NCBI RefSeq assembly: GCF_011605345.1
Contig: NZ_JAAOXM010000004.1
Location: 496,001 to 560,000, forward strand
Direction of reading: 5' to 3'
Length of the DNA stretch: 64,000 nt
DNA from: Burkholderia sp. D-99
GTDB taxonomy: Bacteria; Pseudomonadota; Gammaproteobacteria; Burkholderiales; Burkholderiaceae
Shown: positions 8,654-17,640 of the stretch, piece after piece
Layout of the letters: each line of letters opens with the position of its first letter
Numbering within the stretch: position 1 is the first letter of the stretch
Position numbers and translations under genes: made by a program
The notes under the pieces: generated by a model
Told to the model about the DNA's origin: nothing
Databases searched by the model: none
The model's input: only the letters and a program-made list of their open reading frames with translations

Positions 8654-9841
8654 TCAGCGCGGCAACGTCCTCAACGACGACGGCCCGCCCGTCAGCGCGA
8701 TCCGCTTGCCGGTATCGCGCAGCTTGCCGCCTTCCACCGCATACAGCGCCAGTTGCCGTTCGACGTTGAACTGCACGATCACGTGCCGGCTGTCGGCGGT
8801 GAACACGATGCCTTGCGCGGCTTCTCCGCCCGGCAACTCGCTCACCTTCACGGCCTGCTCGCCGCGGATCTCGAACAGCAGCACCTTGCCGATCTTGTGG
8901 CGGCCCGGATTGTCGGGCGTCAGGTTCGAACCGTCCATCGCCTGCACGGCGATCCACTTCCCGTTCGGCGAGATCGCGACGCCTTCCGGCAGCGACGGCA
9001 CCGTCAGGTACTGGACCGTGCGGAACGGCACGCGCGACACGTCGATCAGCGCGATCGAATCGGCATCGCCCGCCAGGGTGCCCGTATAACCCGGCAGCCC
9101 GGCCAGCCCCACGTTGCTGACGACGGCCCAGCGGTTGTCGCTCGACACGTCGATCGTGTAAGGCGCGACGCCGGTGCTCAGGCGCGAGCCGCTGTCGGTC
9201 ACCTTGCCGTCGTCGACGTTCAGCACCGCGACGCCCTGCTCGTCGCGCAGCGACACGAGCGCATGCTTGCCGTCATGCGTGAAGCTGATCCCGGCCAGCC
9301 GCTTCTTGCCGATCTTCAGGCTGCCGTCGAGCGTCACGTGCGTGCCGTCGATGCGAAGGATCGACACGCTGCCGTCGACGTTCGCGACCAGCGCGAGCTT
9401 GCCCGAGCGGTCGATCGCGATCCCTTGCGGATGCGCGCCGAGCTCGATGCGCGTGACCGTCGGCGGCGCGGCCTCGAGATCCACGACCTGCAGGAACGTG
9501 TCGTACACGAGCTGCTTCGCGGCCGTGTCGTAACGCGTCGGCGCGCCGACGAGCGCGATCTTCGCGTCGGGCGTGATCGCGACGGCCTGCGGCGGCCCCT
9601 GGATGCCGTTCTCGACGTCGACCTGCAGCGCGACCTTCGGCGGGAACGTGCTGGCGTCGAGCAGCGTCAGCGTGTCGGCGGGCGGCGAGGCCAGATAGGT
9701 GTCGCGGCCCTCGACGCGCTGGTACTTGCCGTCGTTGCCGGACACGATCCAGTCGGCGGCGTGCGCGGCAACGGCCGTCGTGGCGAGGGTCAGCGCGGCG
9801 AGCAGGCGCGCGCTGCGCGGGCGGAAAGGATTCGAATGCAT
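8654..9841 (-). CDS. YVTN/YncE-type beta-propeller secreted protein
   Basis: 395 residues starting MHSNPFRPRSARLLAALTL, a cleavable signal peptide ending near AHA. The mature protein has repeated blades with motifs such as VAITPDAKIALVG, IDRSGKLALVANVDGSVSIL, FTHDGKHALVSL and ISPNGKWIAVQ. This is the YVTN/lactonase-like seven-bladed propeller pattern. Such periplasmic proteins occur next to quinoprotein dehydrogenases or as stand-alone binding proteins; no enzyme partner is adjacent, so the role is open. An upstream in-frame extension to 10036 lacks protein-like sequence, so the Met directly before the signal peptide was chosen. The M81 gene lies 127 bases upstream on the same strand. Confidence 0.8.
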   Translation of the reverse strand: MHSNPFRPRSARLLAALTLATTAVAAHAADWIVSGNDGKYQRVEGRDTYLASPPADTLTLLDASTFPPKVALQVDVENGIQGPPQAVAITPDAKIALVGAPTRYDTAAKQLVYDTFLQVVDLEAAPPTVTRIELGAHPQGIAIDRSGKLALVANVDGSVSILRIDGTHVTLDGSLKIGKKRLAGISFTHDGKHALVSLRDEQGVAVLNVDDGKVTDSGSRLSTGVAPYTIDVSSDNRWAVVSNVGLAGLPGYTGTLAGDADSIALIDVSRVPFRTVQYLTVPSLPEGVAISPNGKWIAVQAMDGSNLTPDNPGRHKIGKVLLFEIRGEQAVKVSELPGGEAAQGIVFTADSRHVIVQFNVERQLALYAVEGGKLRDTGKRIALTGGPSSLRTLPR

Positions 9842-9968
9842 GTCGGTCGGTTCTCCGGATCGGTTGCGGACGCAATGGATGGCTCGACCCTGCTGCTCGA
9901 CGGGTCGATGCCATCGCATGATGCCCGAAAGCCGGCGGATCCGCCGTTTCGCACCCGGTTCGTTTCGG

Positions 9969-11471
9969 TCAAGCCGCCGGTCGCGCGCCAGGCGGCCAGT
10001 CGCCGGCGTCATCGAGCGGATACACCGGCCGCGCAAGCCGCTCGTAGTGAAACAGCCCGTAGTCCGAGCCTGTCACGCCGCGGCTGTCGCACTCGACCAG
10101 CGCGGCCGCGATCGGCACGAACACCGGCCGGCAGTACATCCGCGATTTCAGCAGCAGGAAGCGCGCGCGGCGCGGATCGACGCCGACGCTCTCGAACACG
10201 CCGAGATCCCACGGCTCCTGCGTCCGCTCGGTGATGACGAGCGTGGCCGCGCCGATATCGAGCACGGCCGTGCGGCCCATATACGCGCGCTGGCCCGTGT
10301 AAGTCGGCCCCGTGATCACGTATTCGCCGTCGGTGAGCGCACGCACGATGCCGGTCGCGCGAAACGGCTCGCGCCGCACGCCGCCGTGCGACGGCAAGCC
10401 GTTGCCGACCGGTACCGTGACGGTCGCGCCGACACCCGCGTCGATCAGTGCAGCGACGGCTCGCGGGTCGCACAGCGGCCCGCTGACGATGCCGTCGAGC
10501 CCGTGCTCGAGCGCAGCCTCGAGCAGATCCATCGTGTCGCACGGGCCGCCCGACATGCAGTTGTCGCCGTGATCGAGCATCAGCACGGGGCGATCCGCGT
10601 CGCGCGCGAGCGCTGCGGCCTGCGCCACCGATTCGGCAAGTGGCGCGCTGCGATAGACGAACGCGTCGCGCTCGTCCCAGATCTGCCGCGCGATGCGCTC
10701 GGCCACCGCGTCGGCCGCGGCCCGGTCGCCGTCGGCCACCACCACGACGCTGATGCACGGCGCGGGAATATCCGCGAGCGAGAAGCCGGGCAGCACCGAA
10801 ACCGCGAGCATCCCGTCGGCCTCGGCCGCGCGCGCGGCCTCCACCGCGCGACGCATCGCGCCTTCCGCGCTCGCGCTGCGCAGCGTCGACGTCATCAGCG
10901 GCGGCTGCCGCCACGCGAGCACGGGCCGTGCGCGGCCGTGAAGCTTGTCGAACAGCACGCGTGCCGCATGTTCGCCCGTCTCGACCATGTCGACGTGCGG
11001 ATAGGTCTTGAAACTGACGATCACGTCCGCGTGGTCGATCATCTTCTGCGTGACGTTCGCGTGCAGGTCGAGCGCGACCGCGATCGGTGCGTCGGGCAGC
11101 GCCGCGCACACGCGCTCGAGCAGGTCGCCCTCGCCATCCGCGCTCTGCTCGGCGACCATCGCGCCGTGCAGGTCGAGCATCACCGCGTCGCAGCCCGGCG
11201 CGGCCGCGACGATCGCGTCGCAGATCGCCGCATACGCGTCGGCCGCGACCGGCCCGCTCGGGTTCGCGGCCGCCGAGACGGGCGTGACGATCTCCGCGCC
11301 CTCGCGCGCCGCCGCATCGATGAACGCGGCCATCGCGGTGCGCATCCCGCGATTCGCGCGATACGCGTCGTCGCCCCAGTCGGGGCCGTTGCGGCCGAAC
11401 GCGGCGAGCGGAGTCGGCACCGGCGAGAACGTGTTCGTCTCGTGGTTCATCCGGGCGATCAGGATCTTCAT
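9969..11471 (-). CDS. M81 family metallopeptidase (MlrC-like)
   Basis: 500 residues starting MKILIARMNHETNTFSP, the hallmark opening of the M81/DUF1485 family, with the His presumed to bind zinc. LDLHGAMV and LDLHANV further in the N-terminal domain supply more His and Asp ligands. The C-terminal MlrC domain has MLDHGDNCMSGGPCDT. The family founder, MlrC of Sphingomonas, cleaves linearised microcystin, but most members are uncharacterised and often sit beside importers of peptides or amino acid derivatives. Here the gene lies downstream of an aldehyde dehydrogenase and aminotransferase but is separated from them by about 200 bases and a hairpin, so it may be a separate unit. Confidence 0.85.
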   Translation of the reverse strand: MKILIARMNHETNTFSPVPTPLAAFGRNGPDWGDDAYRANRGMRTAMAAFIDAAAREGAEIVTPVSAAANPSGPVAADAYAAICDAIVAAAPGCDAVMLDLHGAMVAEQSADGEGDLLERVCAALPDAPIAVALDLHANVTQKMIDHADVIVSFKTYPHVDMVETGEHAARVLFDKLHGRARPVLAWRQPPLMTSTLRSASAEGAMRRAVEAARAAEADGMLAVSVLPGFSLADIPAPCISVVVVADGDRAAADAVAERIARQIWDERDAFVYRSAPLAESVAQAAALARDADRPVLMLDHGDNCMSGGPCDTMDLLEAALEHGLDGIVSGPLCDPRAVAALIDAGVGATVTVPVGNGLPSHGGVRREPFRATGIVRALTDGEYVITGPTYTGQRAYMGRTAVLDIGAATLVITERTQEPWDLGVFESVGVDPRRARFLLLKSRMYCRPVFVPIAAALVECDSRGVTGSDYGLFHYERLARPVYPLDDAGDWPPGARPAA

Positions 11472-11554
11472 CGTGCGCCGCCCTCCGCGTTCGCGGCCGT
11501 ATCGCGTCGGCCCGCTGTCGTCTCCTTCACCCGCATCGTCGAATTCCTCGCAAT

Positions 11555-11578
11555 CGATCAAACGATCAAACGATGAAA
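11555..11578. repeat. Three tandem copies of CGATCAAA
   Basis: Three 8-base units, the last with one change (CGATGAAA), lie 84 bases before the M81 start codon. Short direct repeats of this kind can be binding sites for a response regulator or a slippage product; nothing in the sequence decides between them. Confidence 0.4.
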
Positions 11579-11582
11579 CGGC

Positions 11583-11603
11583 ACGGCACGCGCAGCGTGC
11601 CGT
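11583..11603 (-). terminator. Hairpin downstream of aldehyde dehydrogenase gene
   Basis: Perfect 8-base-pair stem ACGGCACG / CGTGCCGT with a 5-base loop, 68 bases beyond the dehydrogenase stop. On the minus strand it is followed by GCCGTTTCATCGTTTG, which is only weakly U-rich. It may end the permease-aminotransferase-dehydrogenase transcript. Confidence 0.4.
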
Positions 11604-11670
11604 CGCCGGCATCGCACCGCCGCCCGCCGGCTCACTTGCCATCGCGAACCGGGGCAGAGGCGCGCACCGC

Positions 11671-13095
11671 TCAAGCGTACCCCGTCGTGCCCTTCGTCTC
11701 CAGATATTCGACGAGGCCGAACTCCGCATACTCACGTCCGTTACCCGAACGCTTGTAGCCGCCGAACGGCGCGGCCGGGTTCCACGCCGGATAGTTGATG
11801 TGCACGTTGCCGACCCGCAACCGTGCCGCGACCCGCCGCGCGCGCTCCGGGTCCTTCGTCTGCACGTACGCCGCGAGCCCGTAGACCGAATCGTTCGCGA
11901 GCGCGACGGCTTCGTCCTCGGTGCGATAGGTCATGATCGCCAGCACCGGCCCGAAAATTTCCTCGCGCGCGATCGTCATGCCAGGCGTGACGTTCGAGAA
12001 CACCGTCGGCCGCACGTAGAACCCGTCTCCAAGCCCGTCGGGTCGACCGAGGCCACCGGCGACAAGCGTTGCGCCTTCGTCGATCCCGCACTGGATCAGC
12101 TGCTGGATGCGGTCGAACTGCGTGCGACTGACCACCGGCCCGATGCCGGTTTCCGTCGAACGCGGATCGCCGACGACGGTGCGCGCCGCCTCCCGTCGCG
12201 CGGCCTGCTCGGCCAGTGCGAGATGGTCGACATGCACGAACATCCGCGTCGGCGCGTTGCACGACTGCCCGCTGTTGCTGAAGCAACTACGCACGCCGCG
12301 CGTGACCGCATCGTCGATATCGGCGTCGGGCAGGATCAGGTTCGGGCTCTTGCTGCCGAGCTCCTGGTGCACGCGCTTCACGGTCTCGGCCGCCGCCTTC
12401 GCGACTTCGACGCCCGCGCGCGTCGAACCGGTGAACGACACCATGTCGACATCCGGGTGCCGCGACAGCGCGTCGCCCACTTCATGCCCGTAGCCGTGCA
12501 CGAGGTTGAACACACCGGGCGGCACGCCGGCTTCGTGCAGGATCTCGGCGAACAGGATCGCGCTGAACGGTGCGATCTCGCTCGGCTTGAGCACCATCGT
12601 GCAGCCGACCGCAAGCGCCGGCGCGACCTTGCACACGATCTGGTTGATCGGCCAGTTCCACGGCGTGATCAGCGCGCACACGCCGATCGGCTCGTGCGAC
12701 ACCAGCAGCGAATCGGTCTGCGTACTGAAGCGGAACGACTGCAGCGCGCGGATCGTCTGCTCGAGATGGGCGGTGCCGACCGCCGCCTGCATCGCACGCG
12801 CGAACGCGATCGGCGCGCCCATCTCCTGGCTGATCGTCTGCGCGACCTCCTCGTAGCGGCGCTGGTAGATCTCGAGCACGCGCCGCAGCAGCGCGACGCG
12901 CTCGTCCACCGGCCAGCGCGAGTACGTGTCGAAGGCCTGTTTGGCCGCGCCGACCGCGTGATCGACGTCGGCGGCACCGCCGATCCTGAGCTGCGCATAC
13001 GGCCGCGCCGTACTCGGGTCGATCACGTCGATCGGCTGCGCATCGGCGGGGTCGAGCCACTGGCCGTCGATATAGGACTGTCGTGACGTTCGCAT
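11671..13095 (-). CDS. NAD(P)-dependent aldehyde dehydrogenase
   Basis: 474 residues of the standard ALDH superfamily length and order. Visible landmarks are PWNWP (Asn147, oxyanion site), FTGSTRAG (cofactor loop), the general base Glu245 in ELGSKSP and the nucleophile Cys279 in GQSC. The usual ELGGKSP has a Gly-to-Ser change here, which is tolerated in the family. The gene is 31 bases downstream of the aminotransferase gene. That pairing is expected for oxidising the semialdehyde made by transamination of a diamine or omega-amino acid. The exact aldehyde cannot be named from the sequence. Confidence 0.93.
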   Translation of the reverse strand: MRTSRQSYIDGQWLDPADAQPIDVIDPSTARPYAQLRIGGAADVDHAVGAAKQAFDTYSRWPVDERVALLRRVLEIYQRRYEEVAQTISQEMGAPIAFARAMQAAVGTAHLEQTIRALQSFRFSTQTDSLLVSHEPIGVCALITPWNWPINQIVCKVAPALAVGCTMVLKPSEIAPFSAILFAEILHEAGVPPGVFNLVHGYGHEVGDALSRHPDVDMVSFTGSTRAGVEVAKAAAETVKRVHQELGSKSPNLILPDADIDDAVTRGVRSCFSNSGQSCNAPTRMFVHVDHLALAEQAARREAARTVVGDPRSTETGIGPVVSRTQFDRIQQLIQCGIDEGATLVAGGLGRPDGLGDGFYVRPTVFSNVTPGMTIAREEIFGPVLAIMTYRTEDEAVALANDSVYGLAAYVQTKDPERARRVAARLRVGNVHINYPAWNPAAPFGGYKRSGNGREYAEFGLVEYLETKGTTGYA

Positions 13096-13126
13096 CGAAT
13101 GCTCCTGTTGTGACGGATGCAGGTGC

Positions 13127-14524
13127 TCAGCGCGTCGCGCGCGCGAAGGTGTCGACGAGGATGTCGCGGATCTGCGCGACGAACCACACGATCTCGTCGC
13201 GCGACATCACGAGCGGCGGCGAGAACTGCACGATCGGCGTGCCTTCGTGATCGACGCCCGCACGGCACAGCAGCCCCGCGTCGAAGATCGCCGGCGCGAG
13301 CAGCGTCGACACGAATGCCTGCGCGCTGATGCCGGCCGCCCAGCGGCGCGCCGCCTTGTCGGTCACGAGTTCGAGCGAGTAGTGGTAGCCGTCGCCGCGC
13401 ACGTCGCCGACACACGGCAGTTCGAGCAGGCCGTCGAGCGTCTGGCGGAACACCGCTTCGTTGCTGCGGACGTTCTCGAGCACGCCTTCGCGCTCCATGA
13501 TTGCGAGGTTCGCGAGCGCGGCCGTGCACGCGACCGGATGGCCGCCGTAGGTCGCGCCGTGCAGGAACATCTGCTGCGGGCCGTCGAGCACCGTGTCGAC
13601 GACCGCATCGCTCGCGATCACGCCGCCGAGCGGCACGTAGCCCGACGCGATGCCTTTCGCGAACGTGATGATGTCCGGCTTCAACCCGTAGCGCGCGGAG
13701 CCGAAATATTCGCCGAGCCGGCCGAACCCGCAGATCACTTCGTCGGCGACGAGCAGCACGCCGTGCCGGTCGCAGATGTCGCGCAGCCCCGCCGCGTAGC
13801 CGGCCGGCGGCGTCAGGCTGCCGCCCGCGTTCTGCAGCGGCTCGACGACGATCGCGGCAACGGTATCCGGCCCTTCCTGCACGATCAGCGATTCGATCTC
13901 GTCGAGCAGATGGCGCGTGAACTGCGCTTCCGTCTCGCCCGTCGGCCGGCCGTAGCGTTTCGTGTTGCCCACGTGCCGCACGCCCGACATCAGCGGCTCG
14001 AAATGCTTGCGGAAGTTCGTCATCCCGTTCAGCGCGAGCGCGCCGAACGACGTGCCGTGATACGCGACGCGCCGCGCGATGAACTTGCGCCGCTGCGGCT
14101 CGCCGCGCGACTGGTGATACTGGCGCACCAGCTTGATCGCCGATTCGTTCGACTCCGAGCCGCTCGACGTGAAGAACACGCGGTTCAACCCGTCCGGTGC
14201 GAGCGTCGCGAGCTTGTGCGCGAGCGTGATCGCCGGCTCGTGGCCGACACCCCAGTTGGTGGCGAACGGCAGCCGCACCATCTGCTCGCGGATCGCGTCG
14301 CCGATTTCCGCGCCGTGGCTGTAGCCGACCTGCACGCAGTAGAGCCCGGCCAGCGCATCGAAGTAGCGCTTGCCGTTGCGGTCGACGAGCCAGCAGCCTT
14401 CGCCGCGGTCGAACACGGTCAGCGCGTTGTCGCGATACGCATCGGCGTGCGTGAAATGCATCAGCAGGTGGCGCTTGCCGAGCGCCTGCAGGTCCGCATC
14501 GAGATTGACGTCAACAGCGTTCAT
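13127..14524 (-). CDS. PLP-dependent class III (omega) aminotransferase
   Basis: 465 residues. The class III fold is shown by the SSGSESNESAIKL phosphate-binding loop (about 120-132), the VEPLQNAGG segment, the cofactor Asp261 in LLVADEVICGFGRLG, and Lys290 in FAKGIASGYVPLGG, which forms the Schiff base with PLP. Closest recognisable types are beta-alanine/omega-amino-acid:pyruvate and putrescine/polyamine aminotransferases. It lies between the permease (50 bases upstream) and the aldehyde dehydrogenase, forming a three-gene uptake and catabolism operon. The downstream PotF-like protein at the other end of the window is too distant to link to it. Confidence 0.92.
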   Translation of the reverse strand: MNAVDVNLDADLQALGKRHLLMHFTHADAYRDNALTVFDRGEGCWLVDRNGKRYFDALAGLYCVQVGYSHGAEIGDAIREQMVRLPFATNWGVGHEPAITLAHKLATLAPDGLNRVFFTSSGSESNESAIKLVRQYHQSRGEPQRRKFIARRVAYHGTSFGALALNGMTNFRKHFEPLMSGVRHVGNTKRYGRPTGETEAQFTRHLLDEIESLIVQEGPDTVAAIVVEPLQNAGGSLTPPAGYAAGLRDICDRHGVLLVADEVICGFGRLGEYFGSARYGLKPDIITFAKGIASGYVPLGGVIASDAVVDTVLDGPQQMFLHGATYGGHPVACTAALANLAIMEREGVLENVRSNEAVFRQTLDGLLELPCVGDVRGDGYHYSLELVTDKAARRWAAGISAQAFVSTLLAPAIFDAGLLCRAGVDHEGTPIVQFSPPLVMSRDEIVWFVAQIRDILVDTFARATR

Positions 14525-14574
14525 GGTTCACTCCTCGTTCAGGGTTTCAAGTCCGGCGCGGCGCGTCCGGTCAT

Positions 14575-15966
14575 TCAATTCATCGACAGCGTCGGCGCGG
14601 GGCGCGTGAAGCCGCGCGTCAGCCATACGAGCTGGCAGAGTCCGAGCACGAGCCAGCCGATGCCGACGTAGAACGTCTGGCGCGACAGTCCCGACCAGAG
14701 CCACACGTTCATCGCGAAGCCGATCGCCGGCATCACGCCGAACGTGATCCAGCCCGCGAAGCGGCGATGCTCGGGGCGGCACAGATAGCTGCGCATCACG
14801 CACAGGTTCACGATCGCGAACGCGACGAGCGCGCCGAAGCTGATCATCGTCGACGCGAGATCGAGCGTGATGAACAGCGCGGACAGCGACACGATGCCGA
14901 CCGCGAGCGTCGCGCGCACCGGCGTACGCAGCCGCGCATGCAGGTGGCCGAACACGCGCTCGGGTAGCACCCGGTCGCGGCCCATCGCGAACAGCACACG
15001 CGTCACGCTCGCCTGCCCGGCCATCGCGCTCGCGAAACAGCCGGCCACGTACACCGCGACGAAGAACGCCGACAGCGTGCCGCCGCCGATGCGCTGCATC
15101 AGCTCGAGGCTGGCCGAATCGAGATCCTTGAATGCGTGCCAGTCGGGAAACACCACCTGCCCGACGTACGCGATCAGCATGAACAGCACGCCGCTCGCCA
15201 GCGTGCAGAGCAGGATCGCGCGCGGCACCGTGCGCTTCGGCTCGCGCGTTTCCTCCGACAACGTGGTGACCGCATCGAAGCCGAGGAACGACAGGCACAG
15301 GATCGCGGACCCGGCGAAGATCGCGTGCGCATCGCCCGACGACGGCAACGCGACGGCCATCGACAGCCCTTCGCCTGCCGCGACCCGCGCCGATGCGACG
15401 ACGAAGATCGCGATGAACACCAGCTGGCTCGCGATCAGGATCAGGTTCACGCGATTGACGAGCCGGATGCCGACGATGTTCAGCCCGGTGATCAGCGCGA
15501 TGCTCCCGACGATCCACACGCTGGCCGGCACCAGCGGAAAAATCTGCTTCATGTAGATGCCGATCGCGAGGTAGCTGATCATCGGGATGAACAGGTAGTC
15601 CATCAGCAAGGCCCAGCCGACCATGAAGCCGGCCGACGTGCCGAAGTTGCGGCTCGCGAACGTGTAGGCGGACCCGGCGCTCGGCATCAGCCGCGCCATG
15701 TGGCCATAGCTGCGCGCGGTGAACAGCATCGCGACCAGCGTGACCGCATACGCGGCCGTCAGGTGCCCGTTCGTCGCGCTCGTGACGAGCCCGTAGGTCG
15801 TGAACACCGTCATCGGCAGCATGTACGCGAGGCCGAAGATCACCAGCGTCGCGAGGCCGAGCAGGTGCGGCTTGCGGCGTTCGTCCGCATCGCCGCGCAT
15901 CGCGTGTGCGCCGAAGTCATGCGTCGCGGCGGCCGATGCGTATCGACCCGGGCTGTCGTTGTCCAT
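14575..15966 (-). CDS. APC family amino acid/polyamine permease
   Basis: 463 residues with about 12 hydrophobic segments between residues 35 and 455. GLVTSATNGHL and LMPSAGSAYTFASRNFG near the first helices are the APC substrate-binding loop pattern, as in PuuP-like permeases. The FLGFDAVTTLSEETREPKRTVPRAI segment (described here in part; residues about 235-260) is the conserved cytoplasmic-edge motif of the superfamily. It is the first gene of the minus-strand operon, and its start faces the AraC-type regulator gene 252 bases away, which likely controls it. Confidence 0.92.
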   Translation of the reverse strand: MDNDSPGRYASAAATHDFGAHAMRGDADERRKPHLLGLATLVIFGLAYMLPMTVFTTYGLVTSATNGHLTAAYAVTLVAMLFTARSYGHMARLMPSAGSAYTFASRNFGTSAGFMVGWALLMDYLFIPMISYLAIGIYMKQIFPLVPASVWIVGSIALITGLNIVGIRLVNRVNLILIASQLVFIAIFVVASARVAAGEGLSMAVALPSSGDAHAIFAGSAILCLSFLGFDAVTTLSEETREPKRTVPRAILLCTLASGVLFMLIAYVGQVVFPDWHAFKDLDSASLELMQRIGGGTLSAFFVAVYVAGCFASAMAGQASVTRVLFAMGRDRVLPERVFGHLHARLRTPVRATLAVGIVSLSALFITLDLASTMISFGALVAFAIVNLCVMRSYLCRPEHRRFAGWITFGVMPAIGFAMNVWLWSGLSRQTFYVGIGWLVLGLCQLVWLTRGFTRPAPTLSMN

Positions 15967-16217
15967 GCTGTCCTCACGTGGGTGGCATTCACGGTTTCAA
16001 CACTCGTTCGCCCGGCACGGCCGGCGGCGCACGACTGGAAGAAAGTGTGGTGCGCCCAAAATTCCGCCACGAATGAGAAATGCGGACGTAATCAGGGGAT
16101 ATTTGCGGACACGTCGCCACGCGTCGCGCCGGCGAGTCATGCATGGTGCGATGCCGCACTGGCGTTTTGCGGACATTCCGGCTATGTTCTACGCGACCCA
16201 GTCGCCCCGTCAGCACC

Positions 16218-17312
16218 ATGGACAGCCGCTCCCATCGAAACCAGAGCCGGGCCGAGCGCAGCCTGCGTTCGTCGCTCGGCCTCGCGCGCCCGGCCGGACG
16301 CCAGGAGGACATTCCCGCCACCGTCCACGCGATCGCGGTCGCGCTGGACGAGTGCCGCGTGCGCCATATCGACGGTGCCGCGCTGCTCGAAGGCACGGGG
16401 CTCGGCGCGGCCGAAGTCGCGTCGCCGAACCTGCACGTGAATCGTGGCCAGGAGCAGCGCTGCTTCCACAACCTGCTGCAGCGCAGCGGCGTGCCGTCGA
16501 TCGGGCTGTCGATCGGCGCGCGGCTGCACGTGTCGACACTCGGCCTCGCCGGCTACGCGATGCTGATCAGCGGCTCCGTCATGCAGGCATTCCGGTGCAT
16601 GGGCCAGTTTCCGCTGTTCATGGGGCTGTATTTCGATGTACGTATCGATGCGCACGCGGACGGCATGAGCGTGACGATCAGCCGCTACAACGGCGAACCC
16701 GATCTCGAGGTGTTCCAGGTCGACATGTGCCTGTCGAGCCTGCGCCTGATCGTGTCCGATCTCGTCGGCAAGCCGGTCTGGCCCGCGCAGGTGCAGCTCG
16801 CGCGCCGCACGCCGCGCAACGCGGCCGATTACACGCGCCACTTCGGCTGCAAGGTCGCGTTCAATGCGGGTGACAACCGGCTCGTGTTCACGTCCGTGAA
16901 CGGTACCGAGATGCCGCTGCTCGCGAACGAAGTCAGCTTCAATGCGCTGCACGGCCAGTGCGAGGCGCTCGAACGGCAGTGGGCCGCGTCGGTCGGCACG
17001 CGCTTCGCCGATCGCGCGAAGGAGCTGATGGCGCGCGACCTCACGCGTTTCAAGTCGATGACGTCGCTCGCGAACGCGCTGCACCTGACGGAGCGCACGC
17101 TGCGCCGGCGGCTCGACAAGGACGGCCTCTCGTTCCAGTCGCTGCTCGACGACGTGCGCCGCGACGAAGCGGTACGGATGCTCGACGACCCCGCGCTGAC
17201 GGTCGCGGCCATTGCCGAACGTCTCGGCTACAGCGAGCCGCGCAGCTTCCGTCATGCGTATCGCCGCTGGACCGGGCGCACGCCGCGCGCCGGCGCGGAT
17301 CCCGATGCGTAA
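16218..17312 (+). CDS. AraC family transcriptional regulator
   Basis: 364 residues from the ATG at 16218. The N-terminal part (about 25-215) matches the arabinose-binding-like domain of the OruR/ArgR-like group (PF12625), with LSIGARLHVSTLGLAGYAM. The C-terminus has two helix-turn-helix units: SLANALHLTERTLRRRL and TVAAIAERLGYSEPRSFRHAYRRWTG. It is divergent from the permease gene, so it probably activates the transport and aminotransferase operon in response to the amine. An in-frame ATG at 16143 would add 25 residues without domain similarity; neither start has a good ribosome binding site. Confidence 0.88.
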   Translation: MDSRSHRNQSRAERSLRSSLGLARPAGRQEDIPATVHAIAVALDECRVRHIDGAALLEGTGLGAAEVASPNLHVNRGQEQRCFHNLLQRSGVPSIGLSIGARLHVSTLGLAGYAMLISGSVMQAFRCMGQFPLFMGLYFDVRIDAHADGMSVTISRYNGEPDLEVFQVDMCLSSLRLIVSDLVGKPVWPAQVQLARRTPRNAADYTRHFGCKVAFNAGDNRLVFTSVNGTEMPLLANEVSFNALHGQCEALERQWAASVGTRFADRAKELMARDLTRFKSMTSLANALHLTERTLRRRLDKDGLSFQSLLDDVRRDEAVRMLDDPALTVAAIAERLGYSEPRSFRHAYRRWTGRTPRAGADPDA

Positions 17313-17640
17313 CGCGCAATAGGCGCCCGTTTGAAAGGGCTGCAGCACAAGCTTTCCCGGCGGACGACGGCGAGCCGGCTTCATGGCCGGCATCGGCGCT
17401 TCCCGCACACGTGATTCATGACCTGCGTCCGAATGGCGTCGCGTTCGACGTGGCGGCAGTCATCCGGGTCTACTCGCGTAGAATGCGCGCAACCATCAAG
17501 CCGAGCGGGCCACGCCTTCATTCCACTCGCGCCGGCGCAACGCGAACAAGACGACACGAACAAGACCCGCGGCATCCGCCGACGGCGCCGCCCCGGCCGG
17601 GCAAGCGCCGCCGCGACGAATGCCCGCCGACGACGCCTCC
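17313..17640. other. Intergenic region before the hydrolase-PEP synthase fusion gene
   Basis: 328 bases between two plus-strand genes. TAGAAT around 17478 could be a -10 box, but no convincing -35 accompanies it. No gene-like ORF was found. Confidence 0.4.

Noticed and set aside
10009..11109. Long Arg/Ala-rich ORFs on the opposite or shifted frames of real genes, such as this one inside the M81 gene
   Set aside because: Typical GC-rich shadows with skewed composition and no domain; the overlapping gene is well supported.
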